Assembly: GCA_040766585.1 (NCBI GenBank)
Contig: JAXGQE010000003.1
Coordinates: 1 to 64,000, forward strand
DNA: 64,000 nt
Direction of reading: 5' to 3'
From: JAXGQE01 sp040766585
GTDB taxonomy: Bacteria > Bacillota > SLNR01
The translations under genes were made by a program, and so were the position numbers. Shown piece after piece: positions 1 to 9,460 of this stretch. Below the pieces are notes generated by a model. The model made no database searches. It was not told where the DNA came from and saw only the letters and a list, made by a program, of their open reading frames with translations. How positions within the stretch are numbered: the first letter of the stretch is position 1; each line of letters starts with the position of its first letter.

Positions 1-27
1 GGAGACTGGGGCTGGAATATTTACCTT

Positions 28-1392
28 CTACAGTTCGGGAAGGTAACGATACCAATAATCATTGTGCAAGTTAATCACTACATGCCTTAAGGCAACCAAT
101 GCCGAGATACCGGCACATACACCAATGATCATCATGGTGTCAGTGACGATCCACAGCAGACCGGTATCTGCACCGGCAAAAAATATTGGTCCGAGATAGT
201 ATGCCAGCCAGAAAGTCATGGCAAAACGATTTGAGCTGGTATCACCAAACAAAAAATTGACCGACTTTTGACCGCCGTAATAAGCCGAAAGCAAGGTTAG
301 CCATGCAAAAAGAGTAATGGCAACCGCCACCAGCCAGCCACCGGCCTGACCGAACCCGCTTTCAAAGGCCAAAGCTGCTAGAGCTGCACCCGTTGTTCCA
401 GGGTGAGTGGCATAGACACCGCTGATTAGAATTGCCAACGCAGTAATGGAGCAGATAATGATGGTATTCACAACACTTTCAATCACGCCCCAGGAAGCCT
501 GGCGAACCGGATGGTCGACGATGGCTCCGGCATGAGCTCCCATACCCGAACCCATCCCGGCTTCACTGGAATATACACCTCGGGCAACTCCGAAACGCAT
601 GGCATTGGCGACAGTGATACCGGCGAATCCGCTGACCCCTGCTGCCGGTGCAAAGGCATAGCGAAAAATCATTACAACGGCAGGGATCACTTTGGTGAAA
701 TTGAGGAGCAAAAACCCAGAACCAAACAGGATATAGAAGAAGGCTACAGCTGGGACCAGTTTCTCGGCTACCGAGACGATTCTTCGGACACCACCAATAA
801 ACACAATAGCAAGGGAAGCAAATACAATGATTAAACCAGTCTGAACATTGAGTCCAAAAACCTGGTTTACAGTGGTGACCAGGGCATTGGTCTGTACCAG
901 CAAACTCCACGGTGCGGTGATAAAGGTCCAGGCAAGTGCTTTGGCCAGAGTGTGCCAGCCAAGCCCGTTTTTCAAAACATAGTTTCTACCGCACAGATAC
1001 TCATCCATGGATTCAAACTTGACTCTGTAACGTTGTCCGAGAATGATCTCGGCCATTTTTGTAGATGCTCCCACCAATGCGGTGATCCACATCCAGAAGA
1101 TAGCACCCGGGCCGCCCATTGTCAGCGCCGTGGCAACACCGGCAATACTGCCAACTCCCATGGTGGAACCAAGACAGGCAGCTGCAAAGCTGCGGAAGGT
1201 TCCTTCACCCTTGGTGACCCGGTCGAACATGACCCCGTAAGTGTTTTTCAAATGATGGGCCAATCGAGTGAAGGTGATAAAACGAAATGCTAGTGTGTAA
1301 TAGATGCCTGTACCCAATACAGCAATGAACAGGGGTGGTCCCCAGAAGAAGTTGCTGATTGCCGTGACAAGGGATTGTATGATCTCGACCAA
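28..1392 (-). CDS. Sodium:alanine (AGCS family) amino-acid symporter
   Basis: The 454-residue hydrophobic protein has the length and layout of the alanine or glycine:cation symporter family (AlsT/AgcS), with about ten membrane helices. The family imports small neutral amino acids with Na+ across the cytoplasmic membrane. Seen in the sequence: the N-terminal half contains the conserved stretch LGSTMGVGSIAGVATAL (about residues 74-90) and the family-typical SSEAGMGSGMGAHA (about 274-287). The start is a TTG codon, chosen because GGAGG lies 7 bases upstream on the minus strand. The gene is divergent from the AbgB-like hydrolase at 1622, so shared control and uptake of the released amino acid is a reasonable inference. 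The substrate is not determined. Confidence 0.93.
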   Translation of the reverse strand: MVEIIQSLVTAISNFFWGPPLFIAVLGTGIYYTLAFRFITFTRLAHHLKNTYGVMFDRVTKGEGTFRSFAAACLGSTMGVGSIAGVATALTMGGPGAIFWMWITALVGASTKMAEIILGQRYRVKFESMDEYLCGRNYVLKNGLGWHTLAKALAWTFITAPWSLLVQTNALVTTVNQVFGLNVQTGLIIVFASLAIVFIGGVRRIVSVAEKLVPAVAFFYILFGSGFLLLNFTKVIPAVVMIFRYAFAPAAGVSGFAGITVANAMRFGVARGVYSSEAGMGSGMGAHAGAIVDHPVRQASWGVIESVVNTIIICSITALAILISGVYATHPGTTGAALAALAFESGFGQAGGWLVAVAITLFAWLTLLSAYYGGQKSVNFLFGDTSSNRFAMTFWLAYYLGPIFFAGADTGLLWIVTDTMMIIGVCAGISALVALRHVVINLHNDYWYRYLPEL

Positions 1393-1621
1393 CTTATCGC
1401 CTCCTTATGATAACAGAATGAGTGTTCTTCGCCTGCCAGATGGATTCCTGCAACTTTGAAATGACCGCACGAATTTTCAGAGTACAAACAGCAGGAGTTT
1501 TTAAGAAAAAGAAAAACTACTTTGTAAAGCCAAAAGTGCATATGGGAGGGAATGGATTTCAAGGATAATTCTTTTCGATTCTATACTTCGAAATCAGAGT
1601 GCCAATACAGGGAGGGTTATC

Positions 1622-3025
1622 ATGGATCTGAAAAAATGGATTGATCAAGAGCAGGAACGAATTATTGCGGTCAGTGACTGGATATGGGAGTTGGCAGAGA
1701 CTGCGATGCATGAAAAGGCATCATCGGCAATTCTGGCGGATGCGCTGGAAAAAGAGGGTTTCCAGGTTGAACGGGGAGTGGCTGGAATGCCAACAGCTTT
1801 TACAGCCACCTTTGGAACCGGCCGCCCGGTGATTGGCGTGTTGGGTGAATACGATGCCCTACCGGGTCTGAATCAGGGAAAGACTGCGAAACAAGAACCA
1901 ATCTCAAAGGGTGCACCCGGACACGGATGCGGGCACAATCTTTTAGGCGCCGCTAGTTTTGGGGCTGTTCTTGCTGTCAAAGCAGCCATGGAAGATCAAG
2001 CATTATCCGGCACAATTCGGTATTATGGCTGCCCGGCAGAAGAAACCGGAGTCGGAAAGGCATTTATGGTGCGGGATGGACTTTTTGACGATGTAGATAT
2101 CGCTTTGACATGGCACCCAGCAGGAGCCAATTACGTTAAATTGGTCAGCAATCAGGCGGTCAATTCAGTGAAATTCCGTTTTCGTGGACGTACAGCTCAC
2201 GCGGCCAGTGACCCTTGGAACGGTCGCAGTGCACTGGATGCTGTGGAGTTGATGAACATCGGAGCCAATTATATGCGGGAACACATCATCACAGATGCGC
2301 GGATCCATTATGTGATCACCGATGGTGGACTGGCTCCCAATATCGTCCCGGAAACAGCAGAAGTCTGGTATTTTGTTCGAGCCCCCCAGCGTACACAGGT
2401 CGACGAGATCTATGACCGTATAGTTAACATAGCCAAGGGTGCTGCACTGATGACGGAGACCACCATGGATATTGAGTTCCTTTCTGGAATTTACAATACC
2501 CTTCCCAACGAAGCCATCGCAGAAGTGCTCCAGAAGAATCTGCAGGATGTGGGCGCCCCCCAATTTACTCCCGAGGATCTGGCTTTTGCAGAAGCGATGA
2601 GCAAAAGCATTACGCTTAAAGAAAAAATGCAAACATTGAAACGATACGGCGATGAGGCTGTTGAAAAAATGAAAGACAAATTTCTGTGCGACATGGTTTT
2701 AGAGCCGTTCGGCCGCGGTCAGGTAATGGGCGGTTCCACTGATGTAGCCGATGTCAGTTGGGTTACACCCACCGGCGAGATGTATACAGCCTGCTGCCCG
2801 CTGGGTGTTCCTGGTCATTCGTGGCAGATTACAGCATCATCCGGAGTGGGTATTGGTCACCGGGGCATGCTGGCAGCAGCCAAAGTGCTGGCCACGACAG
2901 CTGTTGACCTGATGAACGACCCCGAATCTGTGAAAAGAGCCAAAGAGGAATTTCTGAAAAAGACCAAAGATAATCCGTATCAGTCCCCCCTTCCGGCTGG
3001 AATAAAACCGCCTGTGGTGGAATGA
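1622..3025 (+). CDS. M20 family amidohydrolase, AbgB-like (p-aminobenzoyl-glutamate/acyl-amino-acid hydrolase)
   Basis: A 467-residue cytosolic zinc hydrolase of the M20D type. It shows the metal-binding motif GHGCGHN (residues 100-106) and the paired glutamates of GCPAEETG (E140/E141), followed by the dimerisation domain with the histidine motif GRTAHAASDPWNGRSA. Length and motifs match AbgB, which splits p-aminobenzoyl-glutamate, but related enzymes cleave other N-acyl or indole-acetyl amino acids and no AbgA or AbgT partner is visible, so the substrate is open. The start follows GGGAGG. The gene runs into the D-aminoacylase 21 bases downstream and is probably co-transcribed with it. Confidence 0.88.
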   Translation: MDLKKWIDQEQERIIAVSDWIWELAETAMHEKASSAILADALEKEGFQVERGVAGMPTAFTATFGTGRPVIGVLGEYDALPGLNQGKTAKQEPISKGAPGHGCGHNLLGAASFGAVLAVKAAMEDQALSGTIRYYGCPAEETGVGKAFMVRDGLFDDVDIALTWHPAGANYVKLVSNQAVNSVKFRFRGRTAHAASDPWNGRSALDAVELMNIGANYMREHIITDARIHYVITDGGLAPNIVPETAEVWYFVRAPQRTQVDEIYDRIVNIAKGAALMTETTMDIEFLSGIYNTLPNEAIAEVLQKNLQDVGAPQFTPEDLAFAEAMSKSITLKEKMQTLKRYGDEAVEKMKDKFLCDMVLEPFGRGQVMGGSTDVADVSWVTPTGEMYTACCPLGVPGHSWQITASSGVGIGHRGMLAAAKVLATTAVDLMNDPESVKRAKEEFLKKTKDNPYQSPLPAGIKPPVVE

Positions 3026-3046
3026 AAAAGACAGGAGGCATGGAAT

Positions 3047-4582
3047 ATGGCAGCTTTCTATGATTTGATTTTGAAAGATGGAACGATCGTTGACGGCAGC
3101 GGGGAAGGAGCATTTCACGGCGATATTGGTTTGATCGATGGGAAAATCAAAGAGATCGGACGGCTGGATGAAAATCAGGCGGAAGAATGGATTGACTGCA
3201 GCGGACTTGTGGTCGCACCGGGATTTGTGGATATTCACACCCATGCGGACACAAGGATTTGCTCGGTTCCGGGAGCCGAAAACTATATTCACCAAGGAGT
3301 AACCACTGTCATAGGAGGTAACTGCGGAGAAGGGGAAGAGAAACTCTCTGTGGCGGCTTACCTGGATCGAGTAAAGCAGATTGTACCTGCAGTAAATTAC
3401 GGGACCCTGGTGGGTCACGGGAATATACGGCAGGCAGTCATGAAGGATGTAACCGACCAAAGTTCCCCACAAGAACGGAAAAAGATGATCGGGCACATAG
3501 AAAAGGCCATGGAAGAAGGAGCATTTGGAGTCTCATCGGGGTTGGAATACTGGTCGGATCGCTGTTCATCCAAAGAAGAATTGGTGGAGGCTGCCCAGAC
3601 TGCAGCTCGATATGGGGGAATCTATGCGACCCACATGAGAGATGAGCAGGCGGGTGTGATCACTTCACTGGGAGAAGCCATTGAGGTTGCCAGACGATCA
3701 CAGGCTCCGGTTCAGGTGTCACATTTGAAAGCTTGCGGAGCGGCAGTTTGGGGTTCCGGCAAAATTCTGATTAGTATGCTGACCATGGCTCGTGCCATGG
3801 GCATTGATATTGCCGCCGATCAGTATCCTTACGGGGCTTCGTCCACAGGATTTGGTCAGTGTTTTCCATCCTGGGCATTGGCCGGAGGCTTACGTGCATT
3901 AAGGGAAAGACTGGATGATCCGGAACAGCGTTCAAGAATTCGATCCTACGCTGAAAGCCAGATCCGTATTCGAGTAGGCGACGATCTCTCGCTTATCCAG
4001 ATTTCACATTTCTCGGGGGATCCGACGATGGATGGGAAAAGAATTGCGGACATTCTCGCTGATCGGGGACTGCCTGCCAGCATGGAAAACGGCATCGATC
4101 TGGTGACAGAGATGTTTCTCCACGAGGATCCATCAATTATATACCATTACATTGATGAAAAGGATATCGAAGATATCATGCGCAGTCCGCTTGTCATGAC
4201 TGTTTCCGACGGGCATATATGCCGCTTTGGAGAAAGTGCTCCTCATCCGAGAAGTTACGGTGCCTTTCCGAGAGTGCTGGCACGGTACGTACGGGAAAAG
4301 AATGTCTTAACGCTGGAAGAGGCCGTACGAAAGATGACATCCCTGCCGGCGGATCGCTACAAAGTGAAAAACAGAGGCAAAATTCATCCGGATTACTGGG
4401 GGGATCTAACTGTATTTTCACTGGAAGAGATTCAAGACCATGCTACTTTTATGGATCCTCATCAATATGCCCAAGGGATTGTCCATGTCTTGGTCAATGG
4501 ATCGTTTGCCATCAAAGACGGAAATCTCTTGGGAAAACGCTCTGGGCAAGTACTGTGGGGACCCGGTAAGATACAAGACTAA
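3047..4582 (+). CDS. N-acyl-D-amino-acid deacylase (D-aminoacylase) family amidohydrolase
   Basis: A 511-residue amidohydrolase-superfamily protein, about the usual length for D-aminoacylases (480-530). The metal site begins with HTHAD at residues 64-68, followed by GGNCG (90-94), YATHMRDE and QVSHLKA, which supply the further histidines, and TVSDGH near residue 390. These enzymes hydrolyse N-acyl-D-amino acids or related N-carbamoyl or imide compounds. The start lies 8 bases after AGGAGG. It follows the AbgB-like gene in the same direction and, with the symporter at 28, forms a plausible acyl-amino-acid scavenging locus. The exact acyl substrate cannot be read from sequence. Confidence 0.88.
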   Translation: MAAFYDLILKDGTIVDGSGEGAFHGDIGLIDGKIKEIGRLDENQAEEWIDCSGLVVAPGFVDIHTHADTRICSVPGAENYIHQGVTTVIGGNCGEGEEKLSVAAYLDRVKQIVPAVNYGTLVGHGNIRQAVMKDVTDQSSPQERKKMIGHIEKAMEEGAFGVSSGLEYWSDRCSSKEELVEAAQTAARYGGIYATHMRDEQAGVITSLGEAIEVARRSQAPVQVSHLKACGAAVWGSGKILISMLTMARAMGIDIAADQYPYGASSTGFGQCFPSWALAGGLRALRERLDDPEQRSRIRSYAESQIRIRVGDDLSLIQISHFSGDPTMDGKRIADILADRGLPASMENGIDLVTEMFLHEDPSIIYHYIDEKDIEDIMRSPLVMTVSDGHICRFGESAPHPRSYGAFPRVLARYVREKNVLTLEEAVRKMTSLPADRYKVKNRGKIHPDYWGDLTVFSLEEIQDHATFMDPHQYAQGIVHVLVNGSFAIKDGNLLGKRSGQVLWGPGKIQD

Positions 4583-5114
4583 CCAAAACAATCAACAACT
4601 TACAGCTTTGGAGAATCAATTTGTGATATATGGAGGCGTTACGGTTCAAACGGAGGTATTTATTGAATCTGATATTGTGATCGGATGATTTGGGACATTA
4701 AAGTCAATATAGCTGTATGAAACACGATCCTTCTTGCATCGTAAGTCGCAGCAAGTTCTGTGCTGCTTTAAGAAGAAAAATTCGATTAGACGGAAGCATT
4801 TGTTTTAATTTTTTACTCGGATTCATTGGCTGCCATTTGCCACCAGCAACCATGCAGGTTCACAGCTGCATGGTTGCTTTTTATTTTGAAGGAATGGAGC
4901 AATCATCCAATTTGATTGGCATTCATGATCATGATTGCATAGTGATGTTGAAGATGAGGCCCTTAAAGAATGATAAAGAAATGATTTTTTCAGCCTTTCT
5001 GACTCGGAATATATTCTTTTCTGTGAAGCAGGTGTATAATTGCATCGTAGAAATGAAAAATTCAGAATATTCGAATTAGATATTTTCATCCAAAACTCGA
5101 TAGGAGGCAGTTTT
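4583..5114. other. 532-base intergenic region
   Basis: No convincing gene is seen here. It holds the strong rho-independent terminator at 4846-4887, about 260 bases after the D-aminoacylase stop, and the AGGAGG site of the ZIP transporter at 5102-5107. Short open frames in the region have no ribosome binding site of note. Confidence 0.6.
4846..4887 (+). terminator. Rho-independent terminator
   Basis: A perfect 12-bp stem GCAACCATGCAG / CTGCATGGTTGC with an 8-base loop, followed by TTTTTATTTT. It ends the AbgB-like/D-aminoacylase transcript. Confidence 0.9.
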
Positions 5115-5882
5115 ATGGATGCAGCATATTCACTGTTTCAAGTCGCTGGATGGGGGATTTTGGCAGGCAGCGCATTGTTATTGGGTGCCTGGTCCGGATT
5201 TAGCATGTCGATTCGGCAGAGGACAATAGCCGGTATTATTGCCTTTGCTTCTGGGGTGCTCATATCAACTGTCACATTCGAACTTATGGGAACTTCCAGT
5301 AAAATGGGAGGAGTTGTTCCTGCTATTTCTGGGTTTGCAATAGGGGCTGCCATATTCACGGCAGCCAATTACTGGCTATCTTTCTATGGTGCAAAACATC
5401 GTAAACGATCTCATTTGACCAAATCTCTTGATAATGAAGATACATTCCAGCACGGTGCAGCCATTGCTATCGGAGCCTTGATTGACGGAATCCCCGAATC
5501 ATTAATTATTGGTATGTCACTGTGGATGGGAAGCACCATCAGTAAGGTTACTTTGCTTGCCATCTTTATTTCCAACTTTCCTGAAGGGTTATCCAGTGCC
5601 GTTGGTATGAAACAGGCAGGAAAATCCAGTTACTATGTTTTGCTTATTTGGGGAGCCATCACATTGACGAATGGTGTGGGAGCGATGGTCGGGTTTCAAT
5701 TTGCGAAATCTATCTCTCCGGTTAGTTTGGCAGTCATATTGGCAGTTGGAGCAGGTGCAATTCTCGCAATGATTGTCGACACTCTGTTGCCCGAAGCATT
5801 TGAGGAAACTCATGATTTCACGGGTATGATAACAGTGATAGGATTTATCTGCGGATTCTATCTCAGCCAAATTAATTTGTAA
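5115..5882 (+). CDS. ZIP family divalent metal transporter
   Basis: A 255-residue membrane protein with about eight helices, resembling the GufA-type ZIP transporters that carry zinc, iron or manganese ions across the cytoplasmic membrane. The metal-site helices show HGAAIAIGALIDGIPES and ISNFPEGLSSAVGM. In ZIP proteins the second motif is normally HNFPEG, so the first metal-site histidine is a serine here. A charged loop (residues about 90-110) separates helices three and four. The start follows AGGAGG by 7 bases. It precedes the unknown 127-aa protein and the P-type ATPase, so a metal-ion homeostasis locus is likely. Confidence 0.88.
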   Translation: MDAAYSLFQVAGWGILAGSALLLGAWSGFSMSIRQRTIAGIIAFASGVLISTVTFELMGTSSKMGGVVPAISGFAIGAAIFTAANYWLSFYGAKHRKRSHLTKSLDNEDTFQHGAAIAIGALIDGIPESLIIGMSLWMGSTISKVTLLAIFISNFPEGLSSAVGMKQAGKSSYYVLLIWGAITLTNGVGAMVGFQFAKSISPVSLAVILAVGAGAILAMIVDTLLPEAFEETHDFTGMITVIGFICGFYLSQINL

Positions 5883-5929
5883 AATGCCTGCAAATGGCAT
5901 ATTGAATACTGGAAGCGAGGGTGATCGAT

Positions 5930-6313
5930 ATGGATCATATTCATTTTTGGGGATGGTATTTTCAAGCTAAAGACGGTGAAAAAGCGGCGAAACAGAGCTA
6001 TAACCTTCTATATGAAAACCGCCTGTTTTTCCCATTTCGCGTCCCTTTTGAAATTGCTCTTCTATGGGCTGGAATAGATAAACATTGGAGCATTGGTATA
6101 TTGCTGGAGCATGTCGAAGAGATCGATCTGGATATTCAACGAGCATGGCTGGAACAATGGATGCACAAAGCCGGAGTGAACCTTCAGAATGCGACCTATC
6201 GTGCTCAATTGGCACCAATCCCTTCTGTCGATATCGTGATGCATCATCGATTCGGCAATCACTATCTATTGATACAATCTTTCTGCTCAGAGAATCATAG
6301 ACCAGGGAGTTGA
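5930..6313 (+). CDS. Hypothetical protein, 127 aa
   Basis: I do not recognise a family. The protein is soluble-looking, without a signal peptide or membrane segment, and is rich in aromatic residues and histidine (HIHFWGWYFQAKDGEKAAKQ at the N-terminus). The ATG at 5930 is preceded by GAGGG at suitable distance; a GTG at 5921 is an in-frame alternative. It lies between the ZIP transporter and the P-type ATPase on the same strand, 47 and 66 bases away, and probably belongs to the same transcript. The histidine content allows but does not prove a metal-related role. Confidence 0.7.
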   Translation: MDHIHFWGWYFQAKDGEKAAKQSYNLLYENRLFFPFRVPFEIALLWAGIDKHWSIGILLEHVEEIDLDIQRAWLEQWMHKAGVNLQNATYRAQLAPIPSVDIVMHHRFGNHYLLIQSFCSENHRPGS

Positions 6314-6379
6314 AAGATCGAAAAGAATTTCTGGAAATTATCATTGGCGTCTAGGATTATGATAATAGCAGGTGAGATA

Positions 6380-8794
6380 ATGAACGGTCTATCAGAAACA
6401 GATGTTATTGCAAGGCGTCAAGCGTATGGATTCAATGAGATACCCGAATCAAAGCATCAGTTGCTAAAACTGATTGTACGTCAGTTCCAGGGTGTATTCA
6501 ATCTGCTACTTTTGATTGCAGCTTTTGTAACATTCTATTTAGGAGAAACGATAGATGGCGTTTTTATCTTATTGTTTGTATTGATAGGCAGCACGCTCAA
6601 CATTTTTCAGGAATACAAATCCAACTCTGCAGCAGCAAAACTCAAATCATACCTGGTGAACACGATCACGGTCATACGAGACGATATCGAAAAAGAAATT
6701 CCTACCAGAGAATTAGTTCCAGGAGATCTTCTGAAGCTTGAATCTGGGGATATTGTTCCTGCAGATTCGACTATCGTAGAAGCCAGAGGGCTATTGGTGG
6801 ATGAAACGGTGTTTACAGGTGAAAGTATACCTGTTCGTAAGGGTGAAAGCTATGATAAAGAGCAGAGTATCGAATCTCAACAGCTTCTACAAGGGGTCAA
6901 GATAATTCGTGGGAATGCTTTTGCTCAGGTCACAGCGATAGGTGTTTCCACTCGATTATCGAACATCGCTGGAACAGCATTGTCCTTAGCAGAAAAGAGC
7001 GAATTGGTCAAAGGGATTGATCGAATCAGTATATTTATTCTAAAAACGACTATGGCCACACTTGCATTTGTCATAGCAGCCAATTTGTTGATGGATCATC
7101 AAGGCACATCATTTACTCAGCTTCTCATATTCGCCATTGCTTTGGCAGTTTCTGTCATTCCAGAAGCCTTGCCTTTGGTGCTTACCTTTTCTTTGACACG
7201 TGGGGCAATGGAATTCGCCAAACGGGATGTTATTGTAAAAAGGCTTTCTTCTGTGCAAGATTTGGGTTCGATCAATATGCTATGTTCAGACAAGACAGGC
7301 ACCATTACTCAAAACAAGCTATTCCTATGCAATGTGTATGGACCCCACGATTCAAAATTTTCCCCATTATTGTTAGCGAGACTAGCTTCAACAGGACTTT
7401 CGGGTAAAATTCCTGAACCGTTCGATCAAGCAATTGCAAATGCCTGGGAAGAGTCAAAACTCAGTGGCCTTGACCATTTTGAATTAGTATCCGAGGAAGC
7501 ATTTGATCCTGCAATTCGCAGCAATGGCGTAATCGTTGCGGATTCTCAAGGGAATCAAATCCACATTCGAAGGGGGAGTAGTGAATTTTTTGAACAGCTT
7601 CATCTGCTTACTCCTTACGACATTGAATGGAAAGATGCTGAAGAGGATCAAGGGCATCGTGTCCTGGGAATCAGCTATGACTTGGGGGATTGCCCGGTAT
7701 TTGCTGGCTGGGTATCATTCGTGGATGCTCTTAAGGACACAACAAAAACCACTTTGGCAATGGCAGCAAAAATGAATTTGAGAATAACTTTAATCACCGG
7801 CGATGCACTGAAAGTGGCATACTCTGTTGCACAGGAAGTCGGATTAATCCAATCAAGCGATCAAATAACAGAGGCATCCAAATTTTTGCAACTACCCGTC
7901 AAGGATCGAAAAGAACGCATCGGTCAGATTCGCGTGTTCGCACGAACTACGCCTGAACAGAAGCTAGAATTGATTCAAATGTTGAAAGACCAGTACACAG
8001 TTGGATATTTGGGAGAAGGAATAAACGATGCACCCGCATTGAAAGCCGCTCATGTTTCCATGGTTGTTCAGTCTGCGGCCGATGTAGCTCGTGAAACTGC
8101 TGATATCATTCTACTAAACAATGATCTGCGGGTTATCGTTGACGGGATCAAATTAGGGCGTGAAACACATGCCAATACGATGAAATATATTCGTACAACA
8201 CTCGTTTCAAATTTTGGCAACTTCTACGCCGTGGCCATGGGATCTTTGCTAATCAATTTTCTGCCAATGCTGCCAAAACAATTGTTGCTGCTAAACCTCC
8301 TCTCTGATTTTCCTATGATGGCGATTGCTTTCGACCGTGTCGCACCAGCAGACATTGTTTCTCCTCAAACCTATGATTTCAAGGAGCTATACATAACTTT
8401 CATTACGCTGGGATTAGTCAGTACCGTTTTTGATTTTCTGTTTTTCGGGCTCTTTTATCGAATTTCTCCCGGTGTACTGCAGACGAACTGGTTTATTGCC
8501 AGTGTTGTAACAGAACTGCTCTTAATTTTATCTATACGTTCCTCTCAACCCATTTATAAATCAGGGACGCCAGCCCCTATCTTATCAGGTTTGATAGGGG
8601 GAGCCATCCTGTTGGCTTGTTCACTTCCCATTATTCCGTGGAGCGCTCGCATTTTTGAATTTGTGACACCAACCGCTCATGATATGACCCTGATCTTCGG
8701 CCTGGGAATCTTGTATCTTATTACAACGGAAATTGCGAAAGGGTCCTTGCGAAGACTGCTCACACGAAGTGAAATCAATAATCATAGTCTGTAA
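6380..8794 (+). CDS. Cation-transporting P-type ATPase (class III, MgtA-like)
   Basis: An 804-residue ion-pumping ATPase of the cytoplasmic membrane. Visible in order: N-terminal cation-ATPase domain, actuator motif TGES (146-149), the M4 motif PEALP (261-265), phosphorylation motif DKTGT with D304, TGD (473-475), and the hinge GEGINDAPALKAA (545 onward). The C-terminal part, with SNFGNFYAVAMGSLLINFLP and QLLLLNLLSDFPMM, resembles magnesium-translocating MgtA-type pumps more than calcium pumps. The hinge normally reads GDGxND; here the first aspartate is glutamate. The start at 6380 follows AGGTGAG; the frame is open from 6344. The transported ion is uncertain. The ZIP transporter upstream suggests a divalent metal. 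Confidence 0.9.
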   Translation: MNGLSETDVIARRQAYGFNEIPESKHQLLKLIVRQFQGVFNLLLLIAAFVTFYLGETIDGVFILLFVLIGSTLNIFQEYKSNSAAAKLKSYLVNTITVIRDDIEKEIPTRELVPGDLLKLESGDIVPADSTIVEARGLLVDETVFTGESIPVRKGESYDKEQSIESQQLLQGVKIIRGNAFAQVTAIGVSTRLSNIAGTALSLAEKSELVKGIDRISIFILKTTMATLAFVIAANLLMDHQGTSFTQLLIFAIALAVSVIPEALPLVLTFSLTRGAMEFAKRDVIVKRLSSVQDLGSINMLCSDKTGTITQNKLFLCNVYGPHDSKFSPLLLARLASTGLSGKIPEPFDQAIANAWEESKLSGLDHFELVSEEAFDPAIRSNGVIVADSQGNQIHIRRGSSEFFEQLHLLTPYDIEWKDAEEDQGHRVLGISYDLGDCPVFAGWVSFVDALKDTTKTTLAMAAKMNLRITLITGDALKVAYSVAQEVGLIQSSDQITEASKFLQLPVKDRKERIGQIRVFARTTPEQKLELIQMLKDQYTVGYLGEGINDAPALKAAHVSMVVQSAADVARETADIILLNNDLRVIVDGIKLGRETHANTMKYIRTTLVSNFGNFYAVAMGSLLINFLPMLPKQLLLLNLLSDFPMMAIAFDRVAPADIVSPQTYDFKELYITFITLGLVSTVFDFLFFGLFYRISPGVLQTNWFIASVVTELLLILSIRSSQPIYKSGTPAPILSGLIGGAILLACSLPIIPWSARIFEFVTPTAHDMTLIFGLGILYLITTEIAKGSLRRLLTRSEINNHSL

Positions 8795-8931
8795 ATTTAT
8801 ACTTCCCTTCATAGATACACAAAGACGTCAAGCCTCTTAGGCTGACAAAGAACGGGGATTGACTGGCCAGATTTAAATTCCATAATGAATGGAAGTGACT
8901 TTGAGAATTCAGGAGATAGCAAATGCTTTCT

Positions 8932-8948
8932 ATATGCAATTTGCATAT
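8932..8948. repeat. 17-bp palindrome, possible operator
   Basis: ATATGCAA-T-TTGCATAT is a perfect 8-bp inverted repeat around one base. It lies about 130 bases upstream of the cold shock promoter. It looks like a regulator binding site, but the regulator is unknown. Confidence 0.4.
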
Positions 8949-9074
8949 GAAGTCGACTGTCTCAAGTAGTGATGATGGGAACGTTTAATGTATGGGCCGA
9001 ATATGGATTACTTAAAGACTCTCAAGCAGAATATAGCGGTTTGTTAACAATAAAACGCATTTTCCAGAAAATGC

Positions 9075-9103
9075 TTGCAATTTCTGAAATACTCTGATAT
9101 ACT
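9075..9103 (+). promoter_or_regulatory. Sigma-A type promoter of the cold shock gene
   Basis: TTGCAA (9075-9080) and TATACT (9098-9103) with a 17-base spacer. Transcription would begin near 9110 and give a leader of about 95 bases, which is usual for cold shock genes whose 5' leader controls translation. Confidence 0.7.
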
Positions 9104-9204
9104 AAAAAAGATTAAAGAATCATAGAAGGACAAGGCTGTGGAAAGCGCGCAGCAGTTCTGTTCGGTTCATGGCTTTAATTAATACTATTTAGGAGGCTAC
9201 ACAA

Positions 9205-9402
9205 TTGTTAGGAAAAGTAAAATGGTTTAACGCAGAAAAAGGGTACGGATTCATTGAAAAGAGCGAAGGCGGAGACGTATTTGTTCATTTCTCAGCCATT
9301 CAGGGCGAAGGATTCAAAACTCTTGAAGAAGGCCAGGATGTTGAATTTGACGTAGTTGACGGCGATCGGGGCCCACAGGCTGCCAACGTAGTCCGTCTCT
9401 AA
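9205..9402 (+). CDS. Cold shock domain protein (CspA family)
   Basis: A 65-residue single OB-fold cold shock protein that binds single-stranded nucleic acid and acts as an RNA chaperone. The RNA-binding motifs are visible: KWFNAEKGYGFI (RNP1, residues 6-17) and DVFVHFSAI (RNP2). The length is standard. The start is TTG, chosen because AGGAGG lies 8 bases upstream and the family begins with this residue. It is a single-gene transcript with its own promoter (9075-9103) and terminator (9429-9460). Confidence 0.96.
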   Translation: MLGKVKWFNAEKGYGFIEKSEGGDVFVHFSAIQGEGFKTLEEGQDVEFDVVDGDRGPQAANVVRL

Positions 9403-9428
9403 TAGAGAAGAGCAACAGCCAGAAAGAA

Positions 9429-9460
9429 AAAGCATCTCATCTGAGATGCTTCTTTTTTTT
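9429..9460. terminator. Rho-independent terminator, bidirectional
   Basis: A 10-bp stem AAGCATCTCA / TGAGATGCTT with a run of T after it on the plus strand and A-rich sequence before it. It serves the cold shock gene and probably the converging HPP gene. Confidence 0.9.

Larger units (their letters stand above)
8795..9204. other. 410-base intergenic region upstream of the cold shock gene
   Basis: It contains a small hairpin AGCCTCTTAGGCT after the ATPase, a perfect palindrome at 8932-8948, the cold shock gene promoter at 9075-9103 and a leader of about 95 bases before the TTG start. A 41-codon open frame from 8972 has no ribosome binding site and is not called. Confidence 0.6.

Noticed and set aside
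4717..5079. 120-codon open frame after the D-aminoacylase gene
   Set aside because: It runs through a strong terminator hairpin, has no ribosome binding site and shows no protein-like pattern.
8972..9097. 41-codon open frame before the cold shock gene
   Set aside because: It lacks a ribosome binding site and overlaps the cold shock promoter.
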